A stretch of 64,000 bases of DNA from Uloborus plumipes (GCA_038373865.1 JAXGGA010005139.1:16871-80870); one strand, 5' to 3'. Positions 1-11,987 are shown, numbered from the stretch's first letter. Translations and numbers: made by a program. The notes: a model not told the origin generated them from the sequence alone.

Positions 1-545
1 GTTCGAAGGCACCGTATTGTACCCGTCGGCCATCCTATCGGTTTATGAAGAAACAGCATCTGACCACACCAATGAAGAAAAAGCGCTACTTGTGGGTGTT
101 AAAATATCAGAATTGCGCAGCTGAAAATTGGAGGAAAGGACTATTTAGTGACAAAATGAATTTCATTATCCAAGGTCAACGAACTCAAGACGTACGGAGA
201 TCTTCAGGTGAAAGAATTCTGGATTGCCATATGAACCCATTTTCAAATCACCCTCAAAAGATGTTTTGGGGTTGTCTCGGTTACAATGGGGTTGGTTCCT
301 TGCAGAATGTTGATGGTATGATGCATTCTGAGCAATCTAATGCTATTCTGGAAATGAAATGCTTTACCAATGTTGAAGAAAAGATACCCACATGGAACGG
401 TGTTTTCCAACAGGATTTAGCCCTTTGTCATACGTTCAAATGACCAAGAAATTCATGTCTGAGGACCAAATTGAGATATCTGAATAGTCTGAGAACTCTC
501 CCGCTACCAATCCAATCGAGAAGTTTTGGGCTATATGCAATTGTT
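1..545 (+). pseudogene. Tc1/mariner transposase, C-terminal DDE fragment (dead)
   Basis: An open stretch from 45 to 443 gives a Tc1-like DDE core: LFSDKMNF with the first Asp, an R-R-x-x-GER segment, FWGCLGYNGVGSL, and FQQDLALCHT with the second Asp. The frame also reads upstream to the window edge, so the N-terminal DNA-binding half lies outside. After a stop at 441-443 the homology resumes in another frame near 494 as NSPATNPIEKFWAIC, where the family has SPDLNPIE; the third catalytic acid is replaced by Ala. The stop, the frame change and the lost acid mark an inactive relic. The enzyme family moves DNA by cut-and-paste into TA sites. The family call is secure; the subfamily is not. Confidence 0.85.
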
Positions 546-732
546 TTTTTTATATAGATTTAAACAAATAGTTCTTTGCTTAGTTTTCTCAATTTTTCGA
601 GTTTGTTTCAATTAATTTGCACAAGGGTGTAGATTTAACATGCTTTCGTTTCGTTAATAAGTTCGTTTTCATATGAGGTCGACAATCAGGGTCAGGGGTT
701 GTTTAAATTTTTAATTTAATCTTAGTACTTGT

Positions 733-875
733 TACAGTATTATACTGGTAGCCGAGGTTAAAACTGTAGAATGCGCAGTAACAAACTAAAATTAGCAATT
801 TTACAGTTTATTGCTACTTATTTTACAGTTTTAAATTGGAAACCCGGCTGCCAGTATTATACCGTAAAAACAAGT
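733..875. repeat. MITE family A (ACTGTAAAA-rich), copy 1
   Basis: A short AT-rich element with terminal-inverted-repeat-like ends of the form TACAGTATAATACTGGCAGC and an interior built from CAGTAATAAACTGTAAAATTAGCAAT-like modules on both strands. The same modules recur at about 6025, 8345, 16040, 16860, 18850/19495, 26800, 31140, 53312 and 56505. It has no coding capacity. It is probably a non-autonomous DNA transposon; the superfamily cannot be read from the sequence. Confidence 0.6.
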
Positions 876-1288
876 TTTTATTTTCATTTTTATTTATTTA
901 TTTTTTTTTTCAGCGTAGTAGCTAAGTGGGGTCGGCCAATAGTTGAAACATAACCAGTACTACGGATTCGGAGGAAAAATGATAGGCTCATACTCCGACT
1001 TCTGAAATTTTAGAGCCCTTCGACTCCTACTCCAATTCTTTCATTTACCTCAAAATCACTCTGACTCCGATTCCGGCTCAAAACAGCACTGGCCGAGTTA
1101 AGGAAAATGACAGACTCCGAACCTTGAAATTTTGAAGCTTTCCACTCCCGACTGACTCTGATTCCTTCAACACAAGATCAGTCCGATTCTAACTCCATAG
1201 TCTCTAGGGCCCTAAGGCCTTAGACCCCTCTGATTTTCAAAAGTTTTATACTCGTTATGTATGTTGTGTGGGTATAACTTTAATATAC
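876..1288. other. No gene seen; imperfect GACTCCGA-type repeats
   Basis: From about 960 to 1215 the sequence is an imperfect run of GACTCC and CCGATTC words on a short variable period, like a decayed minisatellite. Similar words recur near 34885 and 63345. No gene, promoter or RNA is visible. Confidence 0.4.
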
Positions 1289-1850
1289 CCCCCAAAAATT
1301 ACGCGCCAAATCTGGCACTCCCTACGGACATTTTAGGGTTGCTGTTTCTTGTTTTGGTGTTGCTAATTTAGGTTTTTTTTTCAGCTTTTAGGTTTTTTTC
1401 TGTTGACAAAGTTGGTATTTTCTAAGGCCCCTATATAGACGAGCCGACGCATCAAGATTAAGTCTGACCACTTTGGATCCAGCTCGCGTTTAAGTGGTTG
1501 TCTTTTCTGGCGAGTCATCGCGAATTGGTAACTTTTTGCATAAATTTGACAAAGCTTGGCGATGTTCCGAAACTTTGCTCTGGTAACCCAAGCTTTGCAA
1601 CAATGAAAAATGAAAGTAAAAGTAAATAAGTTGGATCCTTATGTTGTGAAACTTAAGCTTGATGCGTCGGCCTGTCTATATAGCGGCTCTAGTATTTTCT
1701 TGCATTTTGTACTATTTTTTGAGTTCTCTTTTAAAGTTTTGTGGCAACAATTTTTTTTATGGCAACAACAAAAACAGGTATATTGCTTGGCGAGAAAAAA
1801 AGTCGCCAAATTTCCGATTTGGGGAGATATATCAAAGTAGTTCCGTTGTT
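1289..1850 (+). repeat. Repeat family B, split by a family C MITE
   Basis: The flanks 1289-1420 and 1694-1850 join to match 32795-33110 (opposite strand): GCGCCAAATCTGGCACTCC at one side, GTGGCAACAA and GTCGCCAAATTTCCGATTTG at the other. The uninterrupted copy at 32.8-33.1 kb shows that 1419-1693 is a later insertion. No coding potential is seen. Confidence 0.6.
1419..1693. mobile_element. MITE family C, copy 1
   Basis: Terminal inverted repeats of about 45 bp: CTATATAGACGAGCCGACGC on the left and GCGTCGGCCTGTCTATATAG on the right, with TTTGGATCC further in on both sides. It sits inside a family B repeat and is flanked by CTA (or TA). It has no ORF of note. Other copies lie at 4066-4350 and 4360-4826. 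Confidence 0.75.
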
Positions 1851-2040
1851 TGATCTATTTTCAACTGAAAAGCCAAAAAACTACATAAAAATTCATTGTT
1901 AATTTAAATTGGGACACAAAGGGTTGAGGACTTCTGTTGTTAAAAGACCAGTAAAAATACAAAATAATGTATGGAATAGCCAAAGAAGTAGTAACAATGT
2001 TACTTTGACCAAACTTAGCGGCAATATAATATGAAAAAAT

Positions 2041-2793
2041 CTGGTATGGGTCCCACACTACTTCCTTTTACGTGTAAGTTTCTTTGTAGATGCCTTTGTG
2101 TTAAAATAGTGCTAGGAGTGAACAAGATTGCAATTCGAATAGTTACACCCCTAGTTTGCCACGAAACAATGCAAAACAAATGTTTTACAATGATTCATTT
2201 TCTAAATATCGCCGATTTCAACATCATTCAGTGGATTTTTCGCAAAATATCGCCAATAGCGCCAAAATGAACCCAAATTCAAAAAATATTTTTTCGCCAA
2301 ATTTGTCGCCAACCTGGTGATACGTCGCCAAGTTGGCAATTGACGACCAAAAGCTTGGCGATATATCGCCAAGTGGTCGTGCCAATTCATCTGCATTGAA
2401 ATTAACACTGATTTACCCCAAAAAAGGGGTAAAACACCCCCTTAGGAGCATTTGAATGCAACCACAAGGAGAGGTGCACAACTAGACCCCCCCTCAGAGC
2501 CTACATACCAAACTAGAAGTTTCTACGATATATAGTTTTTGAGTTATGCGAGACACATACGCACATACGTACATACAGGCGTCACGAGAAAACTCGACGT
2601 AACTAACTCGGGGGTGGTCGATAATGATTTTTCGGCTGGTTATATGTTGGCAGGTACATATGCACTTGCTGACAGGTCGAAAAAACGACTTAACATTCAT
2701 TCAGGGGTGAGCAAAATCAAAATTTTGACCCAAAATTGAGGACAAAATTTTTCGCGATCACAATACTTCTTTTACTACGTAAAAGGAAGTAAA
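2041..2793 (-). repeat. R1 element, copy 1
   Basis: About 0.75 kb with ACTTCCTTTTACGT at one end and its complement at the other, the latter forming the self-complementary end ACTACGTAAAAGGAAGT. In the R1 sense orientation it reads: TACGTAGTAAAGGAAGT end, CTCGTGACGTC, a GTATGTACGTATG-rich stretch, TGCCGTAGAAGCTTCTA, GGCTCTGAGG, CCCTTGTGG, then clustered TTGGCGA/TCGCCAA words, then the CACGTAAAAGGAAGT end. It is probably a non-autonomous DNA transposon. Other copies: 12085-12560 (deleted), 13420-14236, 27097-27402 plus 30020-30590, 47281-48060, and a decayed one near 44.0 kb. Confidence 0.7.
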
Positions 2794-2824
2794 AAGAGAG
2801 TACTTATTAGTGTGAGTCGAAAAA

Positions 2825-3320
2825 ATCGATTTTTTTTTTTATTTCGAAATCGCATTACCTCTCAAAAGTTGTAGTTTAGTATCCACAACTTGGGAAAAAT
2901 AACAAAAAAATTCTAAGTTGACGTCTTCGGTTCGCGCATGAGGCTCAAAGTTGGAAAAAATATGTTAAAAATTGACATTTTCAAAAAGAAAAAAAAAAAA
3001 ATGTAACTTTTTATAATGCAACTGCCATAAGCTGTAAATATTTTGTGCATTTTTAATCTAAAAAACTATTTTATAGCTTTCACATACGATCTTTAGTTTG
3101 CACATCAGCCTTAAATTGAGCTAAAATCGCCTACAATGTCAAATTTCAAAAATATCGATTTTTTTTTCGCAATCGCATTACCTCTCAAAAATTGTAGATT
3201 GGTATCCAAAATTTGGGAAAAATAAAAAGAAAATCCAAGTTGACTCCTTCGGTTCGCGCATGAGGCTCAAAGCTGGAAAATATATGCTAAAAATGGAAAT
3301 TTTCAAAAATTAATTTGAGA
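2825..3320 (+). repeat. Direct duplication, ~325-bp period
   Basis: Two diverged units start near 2830 and 3155. Both contain CGCATTACCTCTCAAAA, a TTGGGAAAAAT segment, CTTCGGTTCGCGCATGAGGC and AAATTTTCAAAAA-like ends. The intervening sequence is A/T-rich. No gene is seen. Confidence 0.7.
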
Positions 3321-4065
3321 AACAAAAGTAATTTGAAAAAAAAAAGTAATTTTTTTTCTATCGAAACTGCTTTAAATTGTTAGTAGATAACATAATTTGA
3401 ACCCAAAAATTTATATATAACTTTTAGAAAATACATTCTGTTTGTGCTTCCCGCCAAATTTCTTACAACCATATTTGTTTACCGTTGAGCGTACTTTTGT
3501 TCGGTTGAAAGATTTGTCATTCGTTTCGCTTGGCGACATTGGCGATTTTTTACTCTTCCCTTGCGTCCGGCTAACGGATTAGTGCTAAAAAAATGTCAAG
3601 ATTAGAAATGTGATAAATGTAGTTAGTACCTCCTATGAAAAGTCTCATATCTTAACAAAACTAAATTATGCAGGATTGATGTACGAATAGTTAAAGAGGA
3701 AATTCTTGGTGGCAGTGTCCGAGTATTCTCGAATATTCTGTAATGTCAATCTTGTAATGGATAGATGAAAAATGTAAATTCTAATTTAATAGTGACGCCT
3801 TCCACTGACGTCTAACATAACGTCAGAAAGACCCAAAGATATAGTTCAACTTTTATATCGGAGCTTAACTATAAAACATCAAAATACTTACAGAAAGAGT
3901 GTTTTAAGTTTCATGTTATTAAAAAAAGACTAAAGAGAACATATGGCAAAATTTTTACTTTATTTTAGGTAGTTCTGCAACAACTGTGATTTTAGCAAAG
4001 ATGATGCTATATTAGTTGCCAACCGGAAGTATTAATACAGTCATGAAGCGTGATTCATTATTTCT
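3321..4065. other. Nothing recognised
   Basis: AT-rich non-coding sequence without long frames, clear repeats or RNA signatures. The phrase TTGGCGACATTGGCGATTTTT at about 3529 is another example of the TTGGCGA word seen in several repeat families here. Confidence 0.4.
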
Positions 4066-4350
4066 AAGGACCCTATATAGACGAGCCGACGCATCAAGAT
4101 TAAGTTTCACCACTTTGGATCCAGCGCGTGTTTGAGTGCTTAATAGGTTGTCTTTTCTGGCCAGTAATCGCTTTATGGTAATTTTTCACTGTGAAAAATT
4201 ATTAGCGGCACGTGGATTTGGCAAAGCTGAGCAATGCGTCAAAACTTTTTTTGGTAACCCTAGCTCCGCAACAATGAAAAATTGAAAGTAAAAGTTTATA
4301 AGTTGGATCCAAAGTGGTGAAACTTAATCTTGATGCGTCGGCCTGTCTAT
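4066..4350. mobile_element. MITE family C, copy 2
   Basis: Starts with CTATATAGACGAGCCGACGC and ends with GCGTCGGCCTGTCTATGTAG; TTTGGATCC is present inside both ends. It is close in length and arrangement to the copy at 1419-1693. Confidence 0.75.
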
Positions 4351-4359
4351 GTAGTGGCT

Positions 4360-4826
4360 CTAATATAGACAGGCCGACGCATCAAGCTTGAGTTCGACCA
4401 CTTTGGATCCATTCGATAACTTTCACTTTCAAATTTTCATTGTTGCAGAGCTAGGGTTACCAGAGTTAAGGGCCGAATTCAAGTGAAACACCATTGCAAT
4501 CGCTTCGAGGCGATCGTATATTGCAACCGCTACTGTAAGTCGAATTCAAGTGAATTCGTTTCACTTGAATCCAAATTTTGGAATTTGCGATTGCATTGGT
4601 ATGTTGCGATCGTCCGTGTTTCACTTGAATTCCTGCCTAAGTTTCGGACATTGCCAAGATTTGCCAAATCCACGTGGCCCTAATCATTGCTCCTAGTTAA
4701 AATTACCAAAACGCGATACTTACCAGAAAAGACAACCATTCATCAACCGGCTAAAAAGACAAACCACACTCTGGATCCAAAGTGGTGAAACTTAATCTTG
4801 ATGCGTCGGCTCATCTATATTATTAG
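4360..4826. mobile_element. MITE family C, copy 3, carrying a nested MITE
   Basis: Abuts copy 2. It begins ATATAGACAGGCCGACGCAT and ends ATGCGTCGGCTCATCTATAT. The core matches the reverse complement of copy 1 except for a 167-bp insertion at 4471-4637. Confidence 0.75.
4471..4637. mobile_element. Nested MITE with TAAG duplication
   Basis: Ends are GGCCGAATTCAAGTGAAAC and GTTTCACTTGAATTCCTGCC, an inverted pair. TAAG stands at 4467-4470 and again at 4638-4641. The empty site can be read in the paralogous family C copy at 1419-1693, which has no such segment. Confidence 0.75.
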
Positions 4827-6024
4827 GCCTTATTTCTAGGTAAATACACTGATACAAACTTAATCTGACTGCTTTGGAAAAGCACCATTAGGGGGTTAGA
4901 GATTAGTTTGAAAATGCACGTAAATATATCATTAAACGAGGAATATGATAAGTGACTGTATTTATTTTTTAAAAATGGGGTGATTATCGTACAGTGAAGG
5001 TTTCACGTTAGCGGTAAAAAAAAAGTCCATTTGCTAAAATTGACTTTTTTTTACCGCTGTAATTTTGCCCCTTTTGCTTTAATTTTACCTTTTAATGGAA
5101 CTTGTATTGTTTTCAATGATTCGATATTCTTATTTTGCGGGTTATTTTACTTCTTAATGAGTTAATTTGGTTAGTTGCCGGATTTTTTTTTTCGGTGGAA
5201 CTTTTAGTCTCATTTTATAGCTTAATTTGATTGAAAACTAATGCTTTATTCTACATGCTAACAACATTGATTTCAGCAATGCTTGATTAAGAAAATTAGC
5301 AAATTTATTTTCACTAGTTTGGCGAACCATTTTGAAAGTGCGCCAAGAATTACGTGCTACGATAAATTCCACAAACTAATTTATTTTACGTCTTAAATTA
5401 ATTATATCAAGTTTATTTTCTTGGCATTTGTTTTTTCAACAATCTTACCAACAATTTAGCTGAAGTCAGACGATCAGTTTACCACAAGTTAGGAATTTCC
5501 TCAATACCACAATTTAGCGATTCCTCACTAATAAGAGTGGCATTCATTTTCTGCTAGTTAAGGAGCACGTGGACACTTGAATATTTATTTGTTTATTTAT
5601 TTTTTTCACTTTGAAAATCCTGTTTTTTAACTGTAGTTCACCAGGGCGAGCTTAATACTTTTTCCCAAATAAATAAATAAATAACATTAATTAGTATTCA
5701 TGTAATTAAGATTTGATGATCTAATTATCCCATTTTTGAAAACTAATTTTTGTCCAAAAGCATTTCTAATAAAATTCTTTATGTTGTCTGCCTCTATAAA
5801 GATTCTAGACCAATGTTCTCTTCAATGATTTTTTTGACTGCCGAAGGACGAAAAATCAAGCTCTTCCTCGAAATTTTGCCGCTTAAAAATTCCCTAAAAA
5901 TTTACTTTTCAACTAAATGATAAATGTTCCAATGAGACAATTAGAGAAAAAAAAAGAAGAGGATATTATGATCGATTTTCGCGATTTCAAGTGAGTACAC
6001 AGTGGAAAGAATGAATTGTTGTTT
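4827..6024. other. Nothing recognised
   Basis: AT-rich sequence with short homopolymers and a few AATAAATAAATA runs (about 5670). No coding frame, terminal repeats or RNA motif could be supported. Confidence 0.4.
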
Positions 6025-6157
6025 TTATAGTACAATACTGGCAGCACAGGTTCTCGTTTAAAACTGTAAAATGCACAGTAATAAACTGTAAAACTAACAA
6101 TTTTAGTCTATTACTATAAAATTACTATAAAAATTGACTGTATTATACTGTAAAAAC
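6025..6157. repeat. Family A MITE, left part of a split copy
   Basis: ACTGTAAAATGCACAGTAAT-type modules ending in TATACTGTAAAAAC, broken by the hAT-type element that follows. The matching family resumes at 8345-8512 on the other side. Confidence 0.6.
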
Positions 6158-8002
6158 CAGGGGTGCCTATCCCCGCCCCCCCCCCCCCCAAGCTCAATGG
6201 CGCAAAATCCCCCCCCCCCCCAAATTTTTCACACCCCTACTGTAATTTTTATCCCTCTTTTTTATTTTATTTATTTTTTAAAATATCATTTATTTGTTTT
6301 TTAAATATTACTTATTTATTTTTTTACATATTATTTTTTTAATAATATTTATTTATATCTTTATTTATTTTTCAAACTAAAACTATTATTTATATATGAG
6401 CCAATATTTAGAAAAGTGCCAATTTAAAGTTGGAGTTTTCTGAAAAAAAAATTTTTTTGCAGTAAAAAACTAATATTGGATTTTAAGTCTAAATTGGGTC
6501 TAAATGCAAGAAAATAAAAGGGGGGAGGTCAAGGAAGTTATTTACCCCCTCCTTAGATTACTCACTTTTAAGCCGTTACAGATCTGATGAATGCTACAGA
6601 TCTGATGTTAATATGAGTTACATATTTCAGTTTATGCTTTCAGTCTTCGTTAACATCTCTAAATATGATATCATTTCCTTGCATTTTTAACATAGAATTA
6701 AGATAGTTATATTAAAATACATATATTAGGCTAAAAAATCAAATTTCATTATAAAAAAACATTTCTTGGAAATAAAAATGAGCGATAAGGTTTTTAGATA
6801 AAATAAATTATGAGATTACCAAATCCAAGCTAATAAAAGATTTGTTTTGTTTTGAAACAACACACAACTTCAACTTTTTCAACACACAACTCTGCTGCTT
6901 GCTTTTCTTTAATTAGTTGCAGGAAATTTAATTTCTTGATCAGAAATTCAAATTTAGCATGCTAGTTATTATCTAGTTATTTAGCGAAGTTATGAGAAAT
7001 TGAAGCACCAAAAAAATAAATAAGTAAAATAATAATAATTAATTAACTTAATTTCTGCAGTGTCAATTTTTCTTATTTTACTAACTTCTATTGTTAGGTC
7101 ATACAAACCACAAATGAAGCAATTGTACTAAAACTCATTGCTTTTCATTTTTTAAGAACAAAAACGTTCAATATATATGGCTAAAACCTATGATTTTTGC
7201 TTTTTATAATTCTGAAACGTGTGAGTTAGTTCTGTAACATATTCACTGTTTTTCAATGTTACCGCTCTGACTGTTACCGATCTGACAAATTGACAAAGTT
7301 TTTTTTTTATTTCCGAGTCGATCGCACTAAACCAAAATCAAACACGTGGTTTTTTCACTTGTAATAAAGGACTATACTTATATATAAAATAATTTTTAAA
7401 ATAATAAAAACTGCGCATTTTAGAGCGTGTTACCGATCTGATGACTCAAATGACACACATTTTATAAAATCACTTTAAAAAATCTTACCTACAATTTTAG
7501 ATGCAGAAAGGCAAATTTTTAATTACGATTCGATAAAACATCCCACCAGGTACTCAGTATCACGTGGTATAGGTGCAGGAAATGATTTTGGGAGCCTAAA
7601 CATAGATCGGAAGTTATTGTTACCACTCTGACGGCGGAACTTGGGACACGCTTATTTCGCATCGGCTAGAAAATCAGAAATCGATTAAAACAAAAATAAA
7701 GTAAAATATTAACAAAGGGGTAAAAGTAGAATCGTTTTTTGTGCAAGTGCGTTTTTTTGGGAAGTTAGAAAGTGCGCATGACCTGTTTGCATGCTAAGCT
7801 TTGCTACTTGGGACACGTTACCGATCTGATTTTTGATGTATAAAAACAATATTTTCTAAAGAAATTTTTTTTTTCTGATGTTATTAGATGAAATGAAAAC
7901 AAAACTTATCTTCTTTCTGGGGAAAGTTATTTTTTAAACTAGTTATTAAAATACTAGTGAAAATTTACTTGGGACTCAAATTGGCACTTTTCTAAATATT
8001 AG

Positions 8003-8083
<81 letters not shown>

Positions 8084-8340
8084 TTAACTTTTTTAAAGTA
8101 CTAATTATGCGCAGAATAGAATCGCTTTTCTTCCCTTCCAGACATTCTAATCACACACACACACAAAATAAATAAATTAATGAGTAATTTACATTAAAAA
8201 ATCAGTAAATAATTTAATTTAAAAATAAATTCATAAATAATTTAAATAGATAAATGAATTAGTTTAAAAAAATCCCACTTAAAAATTTTGATGGCGCAAC
8301 TTGCGCCATAATCCCCCCCCCCCCCCTGTGGGCACCCCTG
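6158..8340. mobile_element. hAT-type non-autonomous element, ~2.2 kb
   Basis: Terminal inverted repeats CAGGGGTGCCTATCCCC and GTGGGCACCCCTG are both followed internally by long C tracts and a GGCGCAA word. The 8 bp flanks, GTAAAAAC and ATAAAAAA, agree at 6 of 8. CAGGG ends with an 8-bp duplication are typical of the hAT superfamily. There is no transposase frame, so this is a deletion derivative. The interior holds seven copies of a GTTACCGATCTGATG-like word and a (TA)n tract. The 3' end of another copy is at 35614-35872. Confidence 0.7.
8006..8080. repeat. (AT)n microsatellite
   Basis: About 75 bp of uninterrupted AT dinucleotide within the hAT-type element. Confidence 0.95.
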
Positions 8341-8344
8341 ATAA

Positions 8345-8512
8345 AAAAAACAACAGTATAATACTGACAACAGAGGTTCCAGTTGAAAACTGTAAAATGC
8401 ACAGTAATAAACTCTAAAATTAGCAATTTTGCAGATCATTATTGTAAAATTAGCAATGTTTACAGTTTGTTACTGTAAAATTAACTGTACTATGCTGTAA
8501 AAACATCGATTT
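8345..8512. repeat. Family A MITE, right part of the split copy
   Basis: CAGTATAATACTGACAACAG followed by ACTGTAAAATGCACAGTAAT modules and a TGCTGTAAAAACA end. It is separated from 6025-6157 by the hAT-type insertion. Confidence 0.55.
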
Positions 8513-8959
8513 TTTTTTAAACACATAAGCATACACTTTAAATACTCCTGTTGAATTTAATAATTTTACATAACGCACATTACCCACACATTATAAAACC
8601 TCCACTTACCTCAAACCGAGTCGCCCGCGTTCCATAAATAACTCAAGCCGAGTCTTTCACGGCCATCGGAGAGTGAAAGTCTCACGTTGAGTTGTATGTC
8701 AACAAACGCGTTTCGCCACCGCAGGGGGTTGACTGGAACAATAATAGTCGTAATTGGAACAATTCTGATTGCCTCAGTCCTTACACGACCTTGGACCGAA
8801 CGAGATTGGTTAGAAGGCCCGAGGGGGGTATTCACTTTCGCTTCGCTGAGGACAAGTTCACCCCAAGGTCGATGGGTGATCGGGTGTTTTGGTTGTGTTA
8901 ATTGTAGTGGGACGGGTTTCGGTTATGGAAGGGTTATGGTATGGAATTAAGTCAATTTC
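8513..8959. other. Unassigned, locally GC-richer segment
   Basis: From about 8610 to 8940 the composition is richer in GC and CpG than the surroundings (for example CCGAGTCGCCCGCG). Frames of up to 87 codons are open on both strands, but none resembles a known protein and they overlap antisense. It may be an old element or a fragment of host sequence. Confidence 0.3.
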
Positions 8960-9190
8960 TTTAAAAAAAAACGCTTTTATTAGTTTCACATGTGGGTTTG
9001 CTTGTTTGTATGTAACTCTGAACAAAAGATAAAATTCACGCTCTTTACAAATATAAAAGTAATATGTTTAATGCTATTATTAATACTAAAGGCTAAACTA
9101 TATGACATGTTGAGGTATGTATTATAAGTGCATGTAAACTTAGCGGGTATTCAATAGTTTGAAAATCAGAGGGAAACCGGCTACAGTATC
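8960..9190 (+). repeat. Repeat family D, copy 1
   Basis: CGCTTTTATTAGTTTCACAT, GTATGTAACTCTGAACAAAAG, ATAAAATTCACG, AATACTAAAGGCTAAACTAT and GTGCATGTAAACTTAGCGG occur in the same order at 50165-50700. The family is unclassified and has no coding potential. Confidence 0.65.
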
Positions 9191-11116
9191 ATGAAAATAT
9201 AGTTTAACCTTTAGTATCAATGATAGTATTTTCTTTTTTAGTTTGATTTACTCTGAAAGCGTATTTTTTAGTTTTTTTAAACAATAATTTATAATATTTT
9301 TTCTGTCATTATTTTACAACAAAATCAGGGACTAATGCTTTTTTCGTCTTTCTTTTACTCAAAGGGGAAAGTAGGCTAAAAAGTAACGATTCAATTAACG
9401 TACAAATTAATAACATGTTCAGGTACAAAAAGATTATCCTCATGTTCGGACAACTTTCTCTATAAAAATTAAAGAAGTTGGCTCAACAATGGGTCTTTCA
9501 AAATTTAAAAAAAAAAAAGAAAATATCCCTATTATTTCTTCTTGGAAAACGAATCGAAAGTTGAAGCTTTAACTGCAATACATTTAGATGTATTTAAAGC
9601 ATAAATTTGTTTGATGATTAAAAGAAAAAAATTCCTTTTCTGAGAATTATAACTTTTTTTTCTGTGGAGATGTCAAACGTGAAATCATCTTTCTTTTTTT
9701 TTTTTAATGTATACTTTTCCGGGGATGTAAGGAAAAGTGCGATATAACATGGTGCGATGTAGCGATGGGTTGCTCTATAAAAAATAAATATTATGACTTA
9801 TAATATATATTTATTTTTATTGACAGCGGGGGGTGGGTGATACAATCTAATATTAATTCATCTAAAAACATTTTTGTAGTTTTGTGTTTTGCTTTTAAAC
9901 TAAAGCCTATTCTACATCAAGAAATAAATTTGAAAAATAAACAAGCTATACGAAGTCTTAAGTAAACGCCTTCTTTTCATTTTTTTGATTCACTAAAAAA
10001 ACAATGCTAGCATTGTTTTATAAATTTCTGTTTAAGCTAATTCGGCTGAAATTTGCAATCAACATTCGAAAAAAAATTGCTGAAAAAATTGCAATCAACT
10101 TTTTTTTTGTTTTTTTGGATCCATCTCTGTTATGGCCTCAGTTGTTCATAAACTATTTGTTAAGATAACGCCCGAAAGACGTGTAACGTTAAAAAATAAT
10201 ATATCGCCGTAAATTACCGAAATTAATTTCATTGCATTGGTTTAAACTTTTTTTTCTTAAGGGTGCCATTTGGGGAAAATGCATAGTTACCATTTCCACA
10301 AGGTTAACTTATTAATCCGTTAAACATTTTTAGTTAAAGTAAATTAAAGTACATGTAGTTAAAGGGAAAAAAAATAGCTCAGAATTTTAAGAAGTCAAAC
10401 GCACGTAAACCAGGGGCGGCAAATAAAGGGGGCAAGAGGGGGCGGTTGCACTCCCAAAAATCGTCCGCAAAATGATAAAAAAGCAGGTACATTCAATCTA
10501 GCTGCACATTAGAAGTCAATGATCACGTTCAAAATAAATTAAGAAAGCTTGTCAATTTTCAACAGAAATATATGTTTTCTAACTCTAATATAAGCACAAC
10601 ACAACAAGAAAGGATTTTCATCTTTGCTGTCTAGGAAACAGCACAAGACACTGGATATTGATGAAAAACAAAACTTTCTCTTGCTCTTGATTCCTAGCAT
10701 TGTAGATTTATTAAAAAATAACTAAATATATGGTCATAAAAATTTGAATTCTTTTAATTAATTTTTCTTAATATTAAATCCATTTTAAGACCTCTTTCTG
10801 CCAACCAATATGTATTTTATCCCATACTGAGGTACTTCATCTGTAAAAATTTCTCCCCCTCAAATGAAATGTTGAAATGATGTAAACTAAAGTGCATTAT
10901 TAATTGGAAATTAAAACTGCTTCATCTCAAAAATGAAATCACTACATACAATGCAAACTGGTTAAGATCATCTCTTCAAATTTAACCATTTTCACTGCAA
11001 GAAGATGTTTTACAACGCTATACCGCCATTTTGTGAGAAAAAGTAATATAAATTTTCGTTTCGGAGGGAGGGGGTCTACCTTAGGAACACTGGCCACCTT
11101 TGGCTCACCTACCTTG
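9191..11116. other. Nothing recognised; one possible hAT end
   Basis: AT-rich intergenic sequence. At about 10411 the run CAGGGGCGGCAAATAAAGGG followed by G tracts looks like a hAT left end, but no partner end was found. No gene or RNA signature is visible. Confidence 0.4.
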
Positions 11117-11321
11117 TCGTATACAGTAGGTTCCGGTTAGCTGAATCAGTCGTTAATGGAATCTGCCGCTTTAATGAATCAAATCGTGAAAATCGGAACG
11201 AAGTCAACTTTATTGAATTAGCCGCTTTGTTGAATCGAAATTGTTTGGAACAAATGCAGCGGCCATTGTATTTGGCATAGTTTGATTGTGAAACATATTG
11301 TAAAGCAACGTGGCAAAGTAA
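11117..11321 (+). repeat. Possible pogo/Tigger-like left end
   Basis: TACAGTAGGTTCCGGTTAGC, then GAATC- and CCGCTTT-containing words arranged as short inverted repeats, resembles the TA-CAG start of Tigger-type elements. No right end is visible; the following inverted-repeat element cuts it off. Confidence 0.35.
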
Positions 11322-11987
11322 CGACAGCCTGGTTATGCCATCCAGAGACCTTCACACACTCCAGGGTCCCCCGTACCTACGACCACTCGTGGTTTAACCG
11401 GAATAGGGCCCTGAAGAGCGTTCTGTTCTTTTTGAACCAGAACCAAGGGTCGAGCAAACCCTTGGCCCAGCACCCCCAGAGGTAACGTTCCTCTTGGAGG
11501 ACTTTGTGACCACGACATTTTTTAACGTCCCCCAGCCACCATTAATCAAGACGGTGGATCTTTGATCGGCTGGGATCGAATCCGGTTCCCTCCGGTCACG
11601 AGTCCGACGCCTTACCGATCGGGCTACCATGGCCCCGCCATCCTGAGACCACGGTTCTGTCCTTGTTATGAACTCATCCGTCTGGATCAGTCAATCACTG
11701 AGCTGGACGCAGACGTCCTCTCATTGGAGTTTGAGATCACCTTCATGCTGGTAGTTAAATTAATTTAGCACATCGGCGAGCGTCCGCAACATTGGCGCGG
11801 CTCAACTCAACAATCGAAGGCAAAACTCAGGTATGGAGCACTAAGGCCTTAAGCCAGGACACAGCATCAGTGATATGACATCCCTCTCCAGCTTGGTTAC
11901 TGTCTATTCTAGACAGATGGGTCCATAACAAGGACAAAACTGCGGTCTCTGGATGGCATAACCGGGCTGTCGGTGTATTCCATGTAA
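11322..11987. mobile_element. Inverted-repeat element hosting a SINE
   Basis: The left arm, GGTTATGCCATCCAGAGACC then (after the SINE) GTTCTGTCCTTGTTATGAAC, is mirrored on the right by CCATAACAAGGACAAAAC and GGTCTCTGGATGGCATAACC. Removing the SINE at 11351-11636 restores a continuous arm. CTGCCTCAG at about 11990 is shared with the elements near 46240 and 51260. Confidence 0.65.
11351..11636 (-). mobile_element. tRNA-derived SINE, type 3, copy 1
   Basis: On the minus strand the head reads GCCCGATCGGTAAGGCGTCG (A-box region), then CGGATTCGATCCC (B box close to GGTTCGANTCC), followed by a 200-bp body ending in AGTGTGTGAAGG. It is flanked by GCCATCCAGAGACC at 11337-11350 and GCCATCCTGAGACC at 11637-11650, a 14-bp target-site duplication with one mismatch. 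The same element lies on the plus strand at 46331-46607. It would be transcribed by RNA polymerase III and mobilised by a LINE; the head is too diverged to be a working tRNA. Confidence 0.85.

Noticed and set aside
8006..8080. CRISPR-like or regulatory array
   Set aside because: Plain AT dinucleotide repeat without spacers.
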